Below are positions 34,935 through 48,430 of a DNA stretch of 64,000 nucleotides, one piece after another. The position numbers were made by a program, and so were the translations under genes. This stretch comes from Erodium maritimum (lineage: Eukaryota > Streptophyta > Magnoliopsida > Geraniales > Geraniaceae): the NCBI GenBank assembly GCA_963921825.1, contig OY997594.1:60745675-60809674 (forward strand). The letters run 5' to 3'. Below the pieces are notes generated by a model. The model was not told the DNA's origin. It searched no databases and saw nothing but the letters and a program-made list of their open reading frames with translations. Numbering within the stretch: the first letter of the stretch is position 1; the number at the start of each line of letters is the position of its first letter.

Positions 34935-36738
34935 TGTTAGATATATATAATTGAGCATTTAACTATCAACTTAAGCTTCTAATTGAGTTGGTCATCTAAT
35001 ATGGTATCAGAGCTTGGTACCTCACGGACAGGGGTTCAAACCTCACTCCTTACAAAAATTCTATTTCTTCTCTATTTATCAATTTTTCCCAAACAATGGG
35101 CCATCCCTTGTCATTCTTCTCAATTGGCTCATCTCCTCTTCTAAATAATTCATCTCCAAACACATAAACGGGCTTGTTCGTGAGGGCGCGTGTTAGAATA
35201 TAACTATAATTGGGCCTTCAACTATCAGCTTGAGTTTTTAGTTGAGTTGGTCCTCTAATATGACTATCTACAAAAAATTCTATTTCTCTCTATTTAATTA
35301 TTTATCAAAATTGCCCTATTAGAGGACCAACTCAACTAAAAGCTTAAGCTGATAGTTGAAGGCCCAATTATATATATCTAACACGCGTCCTCACGGACAA
35401 GCCCATTTACGGGCTTGGAGGTGGACTGCCCATTAGGAGGTAGGTTGGAAGCCCGATGAGAAGATTTGAGGAGGATAGCCCATTAAAAAGAGATTTGAAG
35501 ATAGTCCATTAAGAGATATTAGGGGAATCCATTAAGAAGAGATTTGAAGATAGCCCAATAAGAAGTGGCTTGTAGATAACTCATGTAAAAGGAATATAAG
35601 GGTTGGCCCATTATGGGTAAATTTGATAAATAGACAAGAAATTAGAATTTTTTGTAAATAGTGGGGTTTGAACCCGGGTTCGTGAGGTACTAAGCTTTGA
35701 TATCATATTAGAGAACCAACTCAACTAAAAGCTTAAGCTGATAGTTGAAGGCCAATTATATATATCTATTTGAGTTGGTCCTCTAATATGGTATCAGAGC
35801 TTGGCACCTCACGGACCCGGGTTCAAACCCCACTCTCTACAAAAATTTCTAATTTCCCTAAATTTATCAAAAATTTCCCTAATGGGCCAGCCCTTATGTA
35901 TCTCTTCTCAATGGGTTTATCTCCCCTTCTAAATAATTCGCATCCAAACCTATAAACAGATTTGTCTGTGAGGGCGCGTGTTAGAATATAACTATAATTG
36001 GACCTTCAACTATCTGCTTGAGCTTTTAGTTGAGTTGGTCCTCCAATCAATTCGAGCTTTTGGGTTGGATAGAGCTTTAACATGGTATCAAAGCTGGTTC
36101 GGCCCACGGCCCGTTTGTCGCCTAAACCCTGTAGTCTTCGGCCCATATGCAGATGTCCAGTCCTGCTATGGCCCATGTGTAGATGTCCAGTCCTACACGT
36201 GAGGGGGAGTGTTGAAGTGTGTGTCCCACATCGAAAGTGTGAGGATTAATTGACCCCTTGATATACATCTTAGTGCATCCACCCATCAGTTCGAGCTTTT
36301 GGGTTGGATAGGGCTTTAACAACGGGTCAGCCCTTATACCTCTATTCTTAATGGACTTATCTCATCTTCTAAATAATTCACCTCCAAGCCCGTAAACGGG
36401 CTTGTCCGTGAGGGCACGTGTTAGATATATATAATTGGGCCTTTAACTATCAGCTTGAGCTTCTAGTTGAGTTGATCCTCTAATATCAGAGCTTGGTACC
36501 TCACGGACCCGAGTTCAAACCACACTATCTACAAAAAAAATCTAATTTCTCTCAATTTATCAAAATTGTCCTAATGGGTCAGCCCTTATATCTCTATTCT
36601 CAATGGGCTTGTCTCATCTTCTACATAATTCACCTCCAAGTCCGTAAACGGACTTGTCCGTGAGGGCGCGTGTTACATATATATAATTGGGCCTTTAACT
36701 ATCAGCTTAAGCTTCTAGTTGAATTGGTCCTCTAATAC
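34935..36738. mobile_element. Cluster of TRIM units in both orientations
   Basis: Terminal-repeat retrotransposons in miniature. Family A has LTRs of about 65-70 bp beginning TGTTAGA and ending before TGGTATCAGAGC, the primer site complementary to initiator tRNA-Met. One unit is seen at 34935-35260 (LTR, about 190 bp inside, LTR). A reverse-oriented unit spans about 35321-35767. Plus-oriented units follow from 35768, with further LTR starts at 35979, 36419 and 36671, so neighbouring units share LTRs. They encode nothing and must borrow proteins. They are non-coding by nature and moderately diverged from one another. Confidence 0.85.
36049..36321 (+). mobile_element. Second TRIM family nested in the cluster
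   Basis: LTR-type piece ending GAGCTTTAACA, then primer site TGGTATCAAAGC (36083-36094), a short inside with GATGTCCAGTCCTG repeated twice, a G-rich GTGAGGGGGAG tract, then an LTR starting TGTTGAAGTGTGTGTCCCAC (36210) and ending GGGCTTTAACA (36321). Sequence of family A resumes right after it. The left LTR is incomplete. Confidence 0.8.
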
Positions 36739-37393
36739 TTCTCTCCTTAGAGCATGAGTCGTTGTTGGCGTATTCAATCGGTGATTTTTATAAATGGATG
36801 CAATTTATATTCTTTCTTCTTCTTCTTGGGACATTAAGGATAACACAGATACTTCACGCTGGTATTTATGTAAAAGTAGGCTTTCAACGGCATGAATTTA
36901 CACAATCGTCCAATAAAATCGTCGTTGGATTGTAAAAGGGTCTGCATTTTGGGGCTTTATAACCACTGAATGTCGTTTACTATGGCATACGCTCTTAGTT
37001 TGGGTATAGTTTCTCTTCATCTAAATGGTCAAGTGCATTGTCTTATCATCAGATGGTCGGAAATTCAAATCACAGCGACAGAAAAAGAAAGAGGGAGTGG
37101 CTACAGTTTAGATACATTCACAGAAAACTATTGTGCATACACGATCATCAAATTAGGAAAGAAAGAAAGAAAGAAGAATTTAAAATATCGTGCATCCGTA
37201 TTTTTGAGAGAGAAGGATTAGCAAAAGCAAAAGGGGATGATACCTTATCTGTAATACACAACATCCCCACTAACAATGGACAACACAATCTCTACACAAT
37301 GCCTATTCCTACTTCATTCCAATGCACAACACAATCTTCTACGGTCACTCCCAAAATTAATCAACCCTAATTAGACTCCAATTCAGGTTTACA
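36739..37393. other. Intergenic stretch and kinesin 3' flank
   Basis: The right end should hold the 3' UTR of the minus-strand kinesin gene. The short plus-strand frames here (36970-37370) are not supported by any domain. Otherwise nothing was recognised. Confidence 0.5.
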
Positions 37394-40300
37394 TCAAATC
37401 CCAATACCATTAACCCTCTGCATCTCTCTAGTAGAGTCAGAGACCTCACTTTCAGAGCCATGGGAGCTTTTCAACTTGGCCACAAGAACCCACATGTTTG
37501 CTAGTTCATTTTCCAGATAAGCTTCTCTTTGTTCTGATTCCTCTACCTTTCTTTGGAGCTCCGCCTCTCTCTGATCCTTCTCTGCAATGACGGATTCATA
37601 TGCAAACTCCCTCTCCCTACTTATGGCCAATTCTCTCTTCAAATCTGAAGGGGACCCAGCTTGGTCTTGTCTTTTCCCTTGACTATCTCTCCTACCATTC
37701 CTTACTATACCCCCTGTGCTGTTTCTTCTTTGGGCAGGGGAGCTCTTTGCTGCTGCCAACTCAGCAGCTAATCTCTCGTTCTGATTCATGAGCTTGGCCA
37801 CTTCTTCTGACAATGCCTTGAGCTCAACAGCAGCAGCTGAGGCTAGCCCTTTTGCATATGAACTCTCTTCTGCCAGTTTCTGGTTCTGAAGTTCTAGTTG
37901 CTGTTTGGACTCTGTCAGTCTCTCGATCTTCTTCTTCAGTTCTTCGATTTCTGTTGCCTGAATAAATAGATGGAACCAACTTTTGTTAAACAGTTTCCTT
38001 GGAAAACATGATCCTGCTCAAAACTAACACGTAGTTACAATTAGGATACATATTCACAAGTAATTGCTTAATCTAAAAGAGGTACTTTTAGGCCATAATT
38101 AGATTTCTAGCCCCCCTTCTCCATCAGTATTATCCCACTTATATTTTTCAATTAGTATTACAGTTCGATGAGAGGAGAGGATTGAAGGATGGACGGAGCA
38201 GGTAAGTTTGCTTGTCCAACTGGTCAAGCACTTGAACTTGGGTCCTTGGGACCAGGGTTCAAGTCCCAGGCCCACCGGCGGTATCTCCCCCACCTTATTA
38301 TCTATTTCCTTCCAACTCATTTTGGGCCTATCTTCTCTCTCTCTCTCTCAAGGTGGGGTCATTTGTCGATGTATAAGGTCGTTCTACTTGGATTATAGAA
38401 CTAAACTAGCACACTGAGTAAGTCACTAGGTTGTAGCAAGTTACAAAATAAAGTAGATAGAAAGCAGAAACCTGTGCTTCGAGCAGCAAGTCATTGCTTG
38501 AATCTTTCAACTCTGAGTTTTCTCCCTGCATGCAGAAGTCCTCACTGAAGCTCTGAGTTTCAGTGGATGTTTGTGGGTTCACTGAATTGTCCAACTGTTG
38601 TGCATCAGAGAGCTGCAGCTTCAAGGATGCAATTGTTTCCTGTAATCCTTCAATTTCACAAACCTGATAAAAAAGGCAATTTACAGTTACAACAGGCGCT
38701 CAGAGGGAAACATGAGTATCTATACACGAACGTTCATGTGGTACTTGTACCTTTTGGTTAAGTTGCTCTTGTATAATTCGATTGTCTGCAACTTTGACCT
38801 GAAGAAAATTAAGTAACATAATGCTCAACATAAAATTTTGTATTATTCGATTGTCTGCAGCTTCGTCTAAAGTTTTCTTACATCCTCATTTACAATATTT
38901 TGCGGATGGAGTTTGTAGATTTCCAAACTAACATTCAACAACATTGGCAGGAAACAATAAATTTGAAGGAACAGCAATCAACTAAGGTTTAAAAAGTTAT
39001 GATTCTTCCGTTGCATGCTACATCACGTCTAATGTTCTCTTAGCTTTCACAAATGGATACAAGATAAAAGGTATGTCCATAGCTATTAGCTTGGTTCTCC
39101 ATGCTTGCCGTCATTACATATCAAAAGGAAGAAAGAGCTACTAGCTTGATCCGAATAATTGACTTACATAATTATTTTTTATCATTCTAGTTGATTACTC
39201 CAGTAACATTATTTTAATCCGTTCAAATCCTTAAACCCTTAGGACTCCAATTACTCGTTTAAAACATATCGAAGGGATTATATTACAACTAGATATCAGA
39301 GATGCCCTACAAGATAGCAATCAGACTTTAAGCAAAGACTAATATACTGCTACATACCTCAAGTTCAAAGGACTTTTCATTCAATTGCTCCGTCAGTTCA
39401 GATATAGACTGGCACAAAACAAACAGAACAATGATGATGACATGATCATGAAACACAAGACAAGCCGCTGAAAACTATAAAGGGAATAGAACATACTTGA
39501 GATACGTCAAACGTATCCATGTTTTGAGAACCAATGATGGAATCAGCTATTTGTTTTTCCAGCAAACCTATCTGTTCATTTTTTCCCTTGATTTCATCAC
39601 TCAATTTTCTGATCTCCACCTTCAAGATGGAACCAAAAAATAGTTTAGGTTTTTCCTAGCATTCCATTGGCAATTAGTGACCTGATGACAAGGGAGCAAC
39701 ATGTTACCTGAATTTCTACCCTTTGGGGATTTCTCGTAGCATCCTCCGACAACCTCTTAATAGCACTTAAATGGAGTACCACCTCTCCCGACAAAATTTT
39801 TTGCTGCTCCCTCAGAAGATCAATCTGATCAATTGTTTTTAAACTGGTCTGCCATTAAAAAAAAGACAAGGAAAATTAGCATCAAGTAGAATTGCACAGT
39901 GAAAAGTCTTTTAAAATATATAGAATAAAAAAGATGTAAAAATAAAGCCAGAACTACTTAAGTGTCTCAGGTAAAGTAACAAAGTGGATCCCCATTAAAT
40001 ATCCAAGCCCAATCCAAAAACATGAAGTGGGAGGCAGATAAAAGAACTGCTGAAATTGAAAATGACACACAAAATTGTCATTTATATGTATTAATATGGT
40101 GAAATACGATTATCCAATTCCCGTCTGATACTTCACATAGCATCTGTAAAAGATGCCTTAATTTCATAATGAACTAAAATTACTAGTACAACTTGTTCCA
40201 CCAAAAAGAAGAGCAACTTTAAGTCAACTTTAACAATAAACAAAAAAGGATATATTGAACAAAGTACCAGAGGAGTCTCTTGGCCCGAGAAATGATCTTC

Positions 40301-43300
40301 AGGGACTTCTCTGTCTTGTCTAGTCTCAGATGAAATATCTGCAGATGGGGAAGTTTCTGCAAGTAAAGAATGCGAAAGTCTCGAATCTACATGACAATTG
40401 CTGCTGTCTGCCGGAGGGGTTGAAGGTGTGCTAACTGATTTCACTCCACTGGACTTATCACTAGTGCTTGTCATGGTTCCCAAGCCACTATCTCGTTTCT
40501 GAGAGAAAATTGTACATATTAAAGGTCTTCTGAAGGAGGGGTGAAAACATAATTAAGCCAAAGGACCAATCATACTTTTATCATGTTTATAATCACTATC
40601 AAATTAAACTAAAACATAAACAGCGTTCAAAACAATTGGTGCATCTTCAAATATTTGCCTCTACAATTTATGATTTCCTTTTCAATTGCATTGCTATTAT
40701 CTAAAACCAATAAAAAACTGGCAAGCCTTTATGAACAATTTCCATTTTTTGCGACGACTATACAAATGGTGATGGCTTATGTCATGTGCCATAATCTAAG
40801 TGTTGAAATATCTTTGAATTTCAATCAAAATAGATGACTACAATGTCAGGACCACGCAACCATACAGAACTAGTACATCAATGACTAGACAAGTGAGATG
40901 CATTGTAGAAAATCTATACTCTGCGTACCCGTATTTTTAACCAGTTTAGTAGTCCATTCTTCTTGGTCTTTTTATCCTCTTTAAGTGTATCATTTACTCC
41001 CTCAGCGTTCCCCTCAGCAGATACATACAATTCAATATTTTCATCATCTAACATCAAGTCCCGCCTCCGGTGTGGTAGGTATGCGAGCTGCATATTTTAC
41101 AGAAGTTTACAACAACTAATCAAGCAAAATTCAGAAAGAAACTTTAAACAAATAGAAATGAATTTTAATCTCAGCACAATGTCAAACTTGAGATGTACTT
41201 GAGATAATTGGAGTACTCATACGACAAAAAGAAAATGGAAATGAGATTATAAAAACTAATTTGGGGAAGTCAATCCTTTTACCTCTTCTTCTCCAAATGA
41301 ATGTCTTCTCCTTGAATCGGGATGATGAGAAAATCTTGATGATTGTGAGGTTTTTGATGTTTTTGAAGAGACCAGAATTAACTTAGTTAGCCGCTGTATT
41401 CTGCCCAGTAAAGCAGCTTTGGCCTCTTCTTCTTGTTCCAGTCTCGATTGCAGCTTGACTTGACCATCTTCTAGCTTTACAAATCACAGTAAACCAGCAA
41501 ACAATGGATTAAGAGTCATTCAAAAGTTTTCATCTTATTTCCTTTTGTTGAGGTGGATTTCATGACCGCTTGATAAGCATTTTGGGGGCCCCATCCATAA
41601 GCTTGAGCTTTGGGTTGGATAAGGCTTTAACACCTTCTAAAATGATGACTCATCTGAAACTATATAAGAAAATGCATGAAAATTAAGATGGTAAAAGTAG
41701 TTCGGTAGTGATGTTACTAAAACGATCAGAACCCAGAGTTCATGGAAACAGGAAAATGAGACACATATCTAACTTAATGTTACTCTAACCGCAGGTGCAT
41801 CAATTGCCATTTGCCAGTAAAAAGAAGATATAACAGAAGTTACTAAGAGTTCATATGCTAAAGTTGGATGCAATATTCCCATTTGGTTTTCTGTTAACAC
41901 TCATTATATTCATGTTGGACAAAGTGTGATAAAAATTAAACATTGGTTTAACAGAAATATTTATCAATTCTCAAGCTAGAAAACTCAGTTGACCTCAGAC
42001 AGAGAAATACATTATCTAAGCAGAAATTATTCTTGAAGGTATGCGCCTAAAAAATTACTAAATTTCGAAGCATACCTTTTGCTTTAGAAGCACAATGTCA
42101 TCTCCTCGAATATCTTTATCTTGGGGAACTGTTACAATACCCCTCTTCAATTGTTCCAACTCTTCCCTCAAACAGCGAATCTCATTTTGGTACTTTTTGA
42201 TGAGTGATTTCTCATCAATGATCTGCAGGTTTTCTATAGTTAACTCACAAAAGCAAAAAAAAAAAACATTTCAGAAATGCAGACACGGGTAGGAAAAATG
42301 AAGGGGAACCTTGTTATGTGCTGCTTGAATTTCAATATGTTTTGCACGGTGGGCAAATTTCAGTGTATTATGTGTCTCTTCTGAGCTGCTTGATGAAGGA
42401 GTAACAGTGCAAATGAGCTGTAATTACAAATATTGAACACAAGTGAGTAGACCACATAACTATGAATTGCAACCGCTGTGAAAACCAGTGCTGCTATTTA
42501 GATATGTTAGTAGATCTTGACAGAAATATTTTCACAAAAGTGGCTTACAGATACACGCCCATGTCCACTTAATGAAGACTGAAGAAGCCGGGTCAGTTTA
42601 GAGTCCCTGTATGGTATATGAGTAGCCCTTCCATCTGTTAATTTTGATATAACCTATCAAAACCAGAAATTAACATATGCCATTATAAGTTAAAACTAAG
42701 TTACAATAGAATATTAAGTATAAAAAATTGACAGCACAAAACCATCAGATATAACAGCATACTTGGCTATGATAGGAATTGTTAGTTAGATATGAGAACT
42801 TCCTCAATGCAGCATCTACAATGAGCAAGATAAATAGATATGTTTGAAGGGAAAGAAGACGCTTCGGACATGCATGGTTTAAATGCATAAAGAAAGAATG
42901 AAAATTTGATTGATAGAGGTTGATAGTTAGTATATCATGTGGGTTGGGGAGGATTCAAATGTCCACCATTTTATAAGTATCACTTCAATAAATACAAAGA
43001 TTCTAAAGATTTTGTTTTTGTGCGTTTAGAGGACAAATGAATGATACTGAGCTCTTGCTTAAACATGCAAGTATACTTTCTTCCACAGGTTTACCTAATT
43101 AAATAATTCAACAAGGAAACCAGAACTAGGGGGGTACAAATATGAAGAGAAAAAGAAGGCAATGAGAAGTTCAATATATTTTTAAATTGGTGCCTGCTAT
43201 ACTACTATTATTTTCTATAGGCTATTTCCTTTAAATTTTCCCTCAAACCCTCCCCACCCAACCCAATGGGATTGGAACTCACATCTCCACTGTGGAAGTG

Positions 43301-46300
43301 TCAAGCTTGTACCACTTAAGCGTCCGCTTGTTGACATGCCACATTATTATTACATGCCATTTTGTGATATCTTCCCTTAATATCCTGAATTAAAATTTAC
43401 TATGCTGGTTCCGTAGATTTAGTGGCATCTCAGGTAACCAGCAATATATCTGATATCAAGAACTATTTAAAGATATTCATTCCATAGTAACAGTTACTGA
43501 TGCCAAAGTATGCAATGAGGTTTGCAGCAGGATGATGATATAATAGTAACAAGGGTTAATTGTCCAAAACTACCCTAAAGTTTCGTCCACAAATGAAATG
43601 ATGCACAAAGTTTCGCCCACGCTGTGTGGCTACACTGTAGTTTCGTACACAGACTTCTGTCAGGAAAATTTAACAGCAGCACTTAAAATGACTATTTTAC
43701 CCTTGTGGGTTTGAATTGAATTTTTATTATTTTATTATTATTTCTGATTTCTTTTATTTAATTAATTTCTTTATTCTTTTATAATTAAATAAGGGTAATT
43801 TATAATTTTCAAGGGTCAAATGAATTATTAGGGTTGAAGAAGGGTAAAATGGTCATTTCACTTTACCCTTAACTGGCCCATGTGTCATATGCATAGCAGA
43901 AACGGAATATTCCGTTCGTGACAGAAGTCTGTGGACGAAACTATAGTGTAGCCATACAGCGTGGGCGAAACTTTGTCCATCATTTCATTTGTGGACGAAA
44001 CTTTAGGGTAGTTTTGGACAATTAACCCTAGTAACAAACCATATTTTACAGAGAAGGCCAATGAAGTAAATTGCCAACCTTCATTTGCAAATGAATTTAC
44101 AAAGTAGAGCAAATATATGATTGTCTACATAGCAACACCAGTAGAAAAGGAAGTGCTTGAGGACTCACAGTTCCAAGAGTTAGGAGGCTTTTATTGATGT
44201 AGGAACCCTCTTTTCGTCTTACACCTCTAGTTTCAGCCTTTGAGCTCTCGGAACCGGCCAGATCGATAAGGTTCTGCAGGTACAAGTAGAATATAGAGGT
44301 CATAAGGAATCAATGGCAAGAAATACATGGTAGATAATAAAACTGTGAGATGATTTAGACTAAGCATAGGGATAAAAGCCAATTCAGAGCCTAACAAGTA
44401 AAATGGAAGTCTAAGAAATTACCAGTTGCGACAGATTTACAGCTCCCCCTTCATTATATGGGCTACTCTCTACAGTCTATTGACAAGGTTGTGAAAGAAG
44501 CAGAAAAGAAAATAAAAGGTTAGAATGAGTTATGAATTCATAAAAGGTAATCATCTTTTTGCCTTCATGAAAATAAAATAAAACATTATAATTACTAAGG
44601 AGATGTACTATACCACACCATCAAAATTGTATTTCATATGTCACAACTCAAAAGTATTAGCTAAAAATGCTTCGTATTGAAGCATAACATCATTAAAGTA
44701 GTTAAAATTATTTTGTGCTTGATAATCGGGAAATGAAGAGAAATGAACATATGAACTATACGTCTACTAAGAGTGTCAATGCAAAGACATATACCAATGT
44801 AAATATTGTATGACTCCTGCTGCTTTGTAAATTGAAATTTGTTGAACCCACATGTCTGTGCTCTGCTCTCAAAGACAAAAATCTCATCAGATGACACACA
44901 AATTACATATAAAATAATGAAGTAGATACGAATAATGCCATAACTGTCGACAAGACACACAATCTAGAGCATAATCAGTCTCTAAGGAACTCGATAATAT
45001 GGCCATAGATGTATTACGTTCCATATTGACTTACTAAAAGCAAATAGTTACAGTAGAATCAGCTTCCCAAGTTTCAAGAACATGAGTTTGTGATTGACAA
45101 AGTGTCTTCATAGATTAAAAGTTATTGATCAATTCACCTTCTCCAGCAGCAATAAGTGAAAGAGCATGAGCAGGGGATAGTACAACTTCTTCCTTTATTC
45201 CTTCAACAAAGGTTCCCTACAACCATCAACCAAACAATACAAAATTAGTTGTTTAACATTTAAAGTTACTAAGCTATAGTAAACCAAGCACCATATCATA
45301 ATGGAGCAATTATGAAACCAATGTTCAAAGAGTTGGGCATGCAAGAAAGAGAAAATGAAGTGTGATATTGGCAAAAGCAATTTTGTAGTTGTGCTAAGGG
45401 TCGCACTGATAATCACGTACCTGAGTGTCCTCTCTAATTCTTAGATTCTGTCCTGCTGGATTCAGCAAGTCATTAACAACCTGAAATGAACAGAAGCTTT
45501 AGGATAGTAATATCACAGGCAAACAAAACACAAGCAGCACTGGAGGTAGCTCAAAATGAAAATGGAAAACTAAAAATTGAGTATCAGGATAGAAATACAA
45601 GTGTCAGCATTAGATAATCATAGCATCATATATAAAAGCATCTATGAAATGGCAAAAACCCTACCTCATTATAGATTTCCAAGTATGAAACTCGAAGAAG
45701 AAATTCCCTATTTGGAGTCTAGTTCAGAGAGAAACGTTAGAATACATGGCAAGAAGTACCACATACAGAAGCTATTCACAGGATCAACATTTCATATAAA
45801 GTACCTCTTGAATAATGCTAAAAGCATCCTTCACTGCAAGGGGTATAATCCCAGGAGACCTCTGATCACCCTGCAATTGGTGCATCACCAACGTAAGCAT
45901 ATCAAACAGCATTCAAATCCAACTCCTAGCTTGACAGTAATTCCTTATCATTCATATCACATACCCTACAATACAAAAAAATATATATTTCTACCGTCTG
46001 GCAAAAGAAATGTCAAAGATCAACAAAGGCATGCAACACAAGCATAAAGTCCAGGTTTTTAGCGCAGTTCTTCGATTAATATTTAATGTGGACACCAGTG
46101 ACAGACAAAGATATACTTTTAAGGACCTTAATAAAGATCAGTTTCACACACAAAATCTCTTATACATATTTTGGTTAATAAATGTTGATCAACTGGCATA
46201 ATCAGATAATAGAAATCTTAGTACTTTTTGTTTATAAGGAAGCTAAATTCACTTAAGCATCAATTTTTTTAATTAATACAGAAAAAAGTGGGAAACCAAC

Positions 46301-48405
46301 AAATGTTTTTTATGAACTTAAATGATGATGAGTTTAACATCATAAATATAAGTTGCAACCTCTTACCAGAAAATCTTGGCAAACAAATGTTCACCATCAG
46401 GCATAATTACACAAATCTTAGAGCTTTTTTAAATGCAGATAAATGGACTAGACATGCCTAAATTTCAAAACCGGGAAGGAGCCTAATTATTTAAAGCTTG
46501 GAAAGGAACAAGATATGTTAGCACTAAATTGTTCAGGGTGTGAATTAAAAGGAGAAGTACTCTACCAATAATACACTAAATATATGATGATTGAAGAAAA
46601 GACAGAAATATTAAATCTCACATGCATTGTGTGCGTCTTCCCACTGCTTGTCACACCATATGCAAAAATTGTGCCTGTAAATAGAAGAGAATGGGGAATA
46701 AATATATGGCTAAAATGGCCAAATCACGAATTAGAAAATACTCAAACTACCAGCAGGAGAGTAACTGCTCATCAAGTCTTAATGCAAAAATTGCCTAAAG
46801 CTGCATCTGATATGTCAAAGTACAGCCTCCTGAGAATAGTAATGCCAACTAAAAACCCACCTTAACCCTTGGCATGCTACAAAACCAAATTATAAACAAG
46901 GTAAAGCCTTTGCGACCTTGGTATTCAAAGCATTCGGTGCCTGGCAGCAACCGAGTTTCTTAGGTCAGCATCAAGCATTACAATTGCATGAACTGGCTGT
47001 TATATTGCCTAGATCCATGTACTCATCACAAGGCTAAACTTCAGTCCCCTAAAACCATCTAATTTCTAACTTTTAATTTAAGACCATGTTAATTTTTCGA
47101 AAGTAGTAACTATCACGTAACTGTTCATACCAGTGATCCCTATGTAAGGTGACAATGGGCAGAAATACACACATATCAATACTACCTGGGCCATTCATTT
47201 GAATCCCACAGCTTGCACAACTAGACTCTTAAACCTAAATTACCAGGCCTTAAACCACCCTGGGCATCATTATATATCACTTAGTGAATGAACCCATGTG
47301 TGCTGAGTATCCGAAAATCAAAATATGTCAAAATCCAAGTTCCCAAAATGTTACATACACATGCAATAGCTGAATGAAATAAGTACATTAAGTTAAGAGT
47401 TTATGATCTTTACCATTGATGCCTTCCATAGCCCCACTGACTACATGCTGAGAAGCAACATCATAGACATGACGAGTTGTGGTAGTAGGACCAAAAACTC
47501 GATCTATAAGCACAAAAAGGAAAATAGGAACAAAACAATATGTCAACTAAATAGATACCTTCTTCAAGGAAAGGAAAGCTGCATTAAAAGTAAACTCAAT
47601 ACACACATGAGAACTTAAATACTAAATACTGTATGAGAAGTCAAACTTGCTATGACAGACTCAAGGTGTAAGAACTCAGTAAGGAAAATTGCTATGCCAC
47701 CCAAACAGGATTTTGTAGTAAATTGGCGATTGAGTGCGCACACCATGGCGACTCAACTATTCATTCATATGCTTAAGAACCGCGAGCAAGCTGACTTCTA
47801 TTATGCTGTATTTGGCAAATTCGTACTATGTCTGATTTCTGAAACATAGTTGTCTAAAGCTAAGTACACTCTAATCTAAGCAATGAACAGTGAGCAAGCT
47901 GACATTATCTCTTCTTTTTTTATCGAGACCAAGCTGACATAATTGATATCAAATCCAAAGTTGTTAATATAGTAAAGGTACCATATGCATAGGCGATCGT
48001 TGGATTGTGCTCATTGCGCACAATAGTTTCTCCATCAGCATACCATGCAATCTCCTCTCCTTGCCGAATTTCCCTCGGACTATTACAAACATAATCCACG
48101 GTCAATTCAACATGGGTTCATCACTTACTGGTGGCTATTGAAGAATAGAAAAGCAGGAAGCACCTGAGCGGACGGAACCGAACTGTAATTGTTACGTTCT
48201 CTTTGGATCTATCTGCTTCCGTACTCTCAGAATGCATATGCCGAGGCTTACTTCTGGCAGATGAAGAAGCAGGCGAGCTCTGACCATCAATGGAAGTTTC
48301 CACTAACTGTTTAGAAGAAGTGGTGGATGATGAGTGAGAATTTGCGGCTTTGGAGGCACTGAAACCTGATTTCTTTGACCTCAATCCTTGTCTGGACGCC
48401 ATCAT
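37394..48405 (-). CDS. KIN7: Kinesin-7 family motor protein
   Basis: Minus-strand gene of 23 coding exons that sum to 3030 nt (1009 residues plus stop) in one frame. Exons 5' to 3': 48405-48164, 48079-47982, 47503-47414, 46674-46622, 45870-45805, 45718-45665, 45480-45421, 45216-45138, 44862-44795, 44476-44423, 44273-44169, 42653-42549, 42417-42310, 42222-42076, 41474-41283, 41087-40929, 40498-40268, 39848-39708, 39619-39497, 39408-39358, 38798-38751, 38663-38472, 37957-37394; all introns are GT-AG. An ATP-driven microtubule motor: P-loop GVTSSGKT (residues 150-157), switch I SSRSH (261-265), switch II DLAGSE (292-297), and [10 protein letters not shown]. Before the motor comes a Ser-rich tail of about 70 residues starting MMASRQG. 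After it come coiled coils and the conserved end block [18 protein letters not shown]. It matches, from memory, the plant KIN-7 group annotated as chloroplast- or mitochondrion-targeted; the exact member is not resolved. The start could also be the second ATG (48402). The gene looks intact. Confidence 0.95.
38190..38400 (+). mobile_element. tRNA-derived SINE in kinesin intron 22
   Basis: Contains a box-B-like GGTTCAAGTCC (38256-38266) and, about 40 bases upstream, a box-A-like TGTCCAACTGG, the internal RNA polymerase III promoter pair of tRNA-derived SINEs. A CT microsatellite and a T-rich tail follow. It does not fold as a full tRNA. The ends are approximate and no target duplication was found. 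Confidence 0.6.
41592..41632 (+). repeat. TRIM LTR fragment in kinesin intron 14
   Basis: CATCCATAAGCTTGAGCTTT...GGCTTTAACA matches the LTR end of the second TRIM family at 36280-36321. Only about 40 bp remain. Confidence 0.7.
43553..44028. mobile_element. MULE-type MITE in kinesin intron 11
   Basis: 476 bp with long terminal inverted repeats: GGGTTAATTGTCCAAAACTA... / ...TAGTTTTGGACAATTAACCC, extending through the CTAAAGTTTCGTCCAC and CGCCCACGCTGTGTGGCT motifs (about 120 bp per arm). Exact 9-bp target duplication TAGTAACAA at 43544-43552 and 44029-44037, so Mutator superfamily and fairly recent. No coding capacity. It lies well away from both splice sites. Confidence 0.93.
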
Positions 48406-48430
48406 CACTTCAAGTTAAACAGTCAACCAA
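48406..48430 (-). other. 5' UTR just upstream of the kinesin ATG
   Basis: Minus-strand sequence TTGGTTGACTGTTTAACTTG precedes the start codon. It follows a good acceptor (TTTTGTTTCAG, ending at 48431), so the 5' UTR is probably split by an intron of 48431-48911 whose donor is CTTCAG|GTACGC. Confidence 0.6.

Noticed and set aside
35002-35013. tRNA-like TGGTATCAGAGC motifs
   Set aside because: These are retroelement primer-binding sites complementary to initiator tRNA-Met, not tRNA genes; no cloverleaf surrounds them.
36970-37370. Two overlapping 83- and 110-codon frames downstream of the kinesin gene
   Set aside because: Low-complexity, Lys-rich and without recognised domains; overlapping the probable kinesin 3' flank.
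38205-38280. Possible tRNA gene in kinesin intron 22
   Set aside because: Box A and box B are present, but the arms do not pair as a full cloverleaf and a T-rich tail follows, which fits a SINE better.
45577-46047. 156-codon plus-strand frame inside the kinesin locus
   Set aside because: It spans kinesin exons 5 and 6 and their intron in antisense, has no recognisable domain, and the sense exons are strongly supported.
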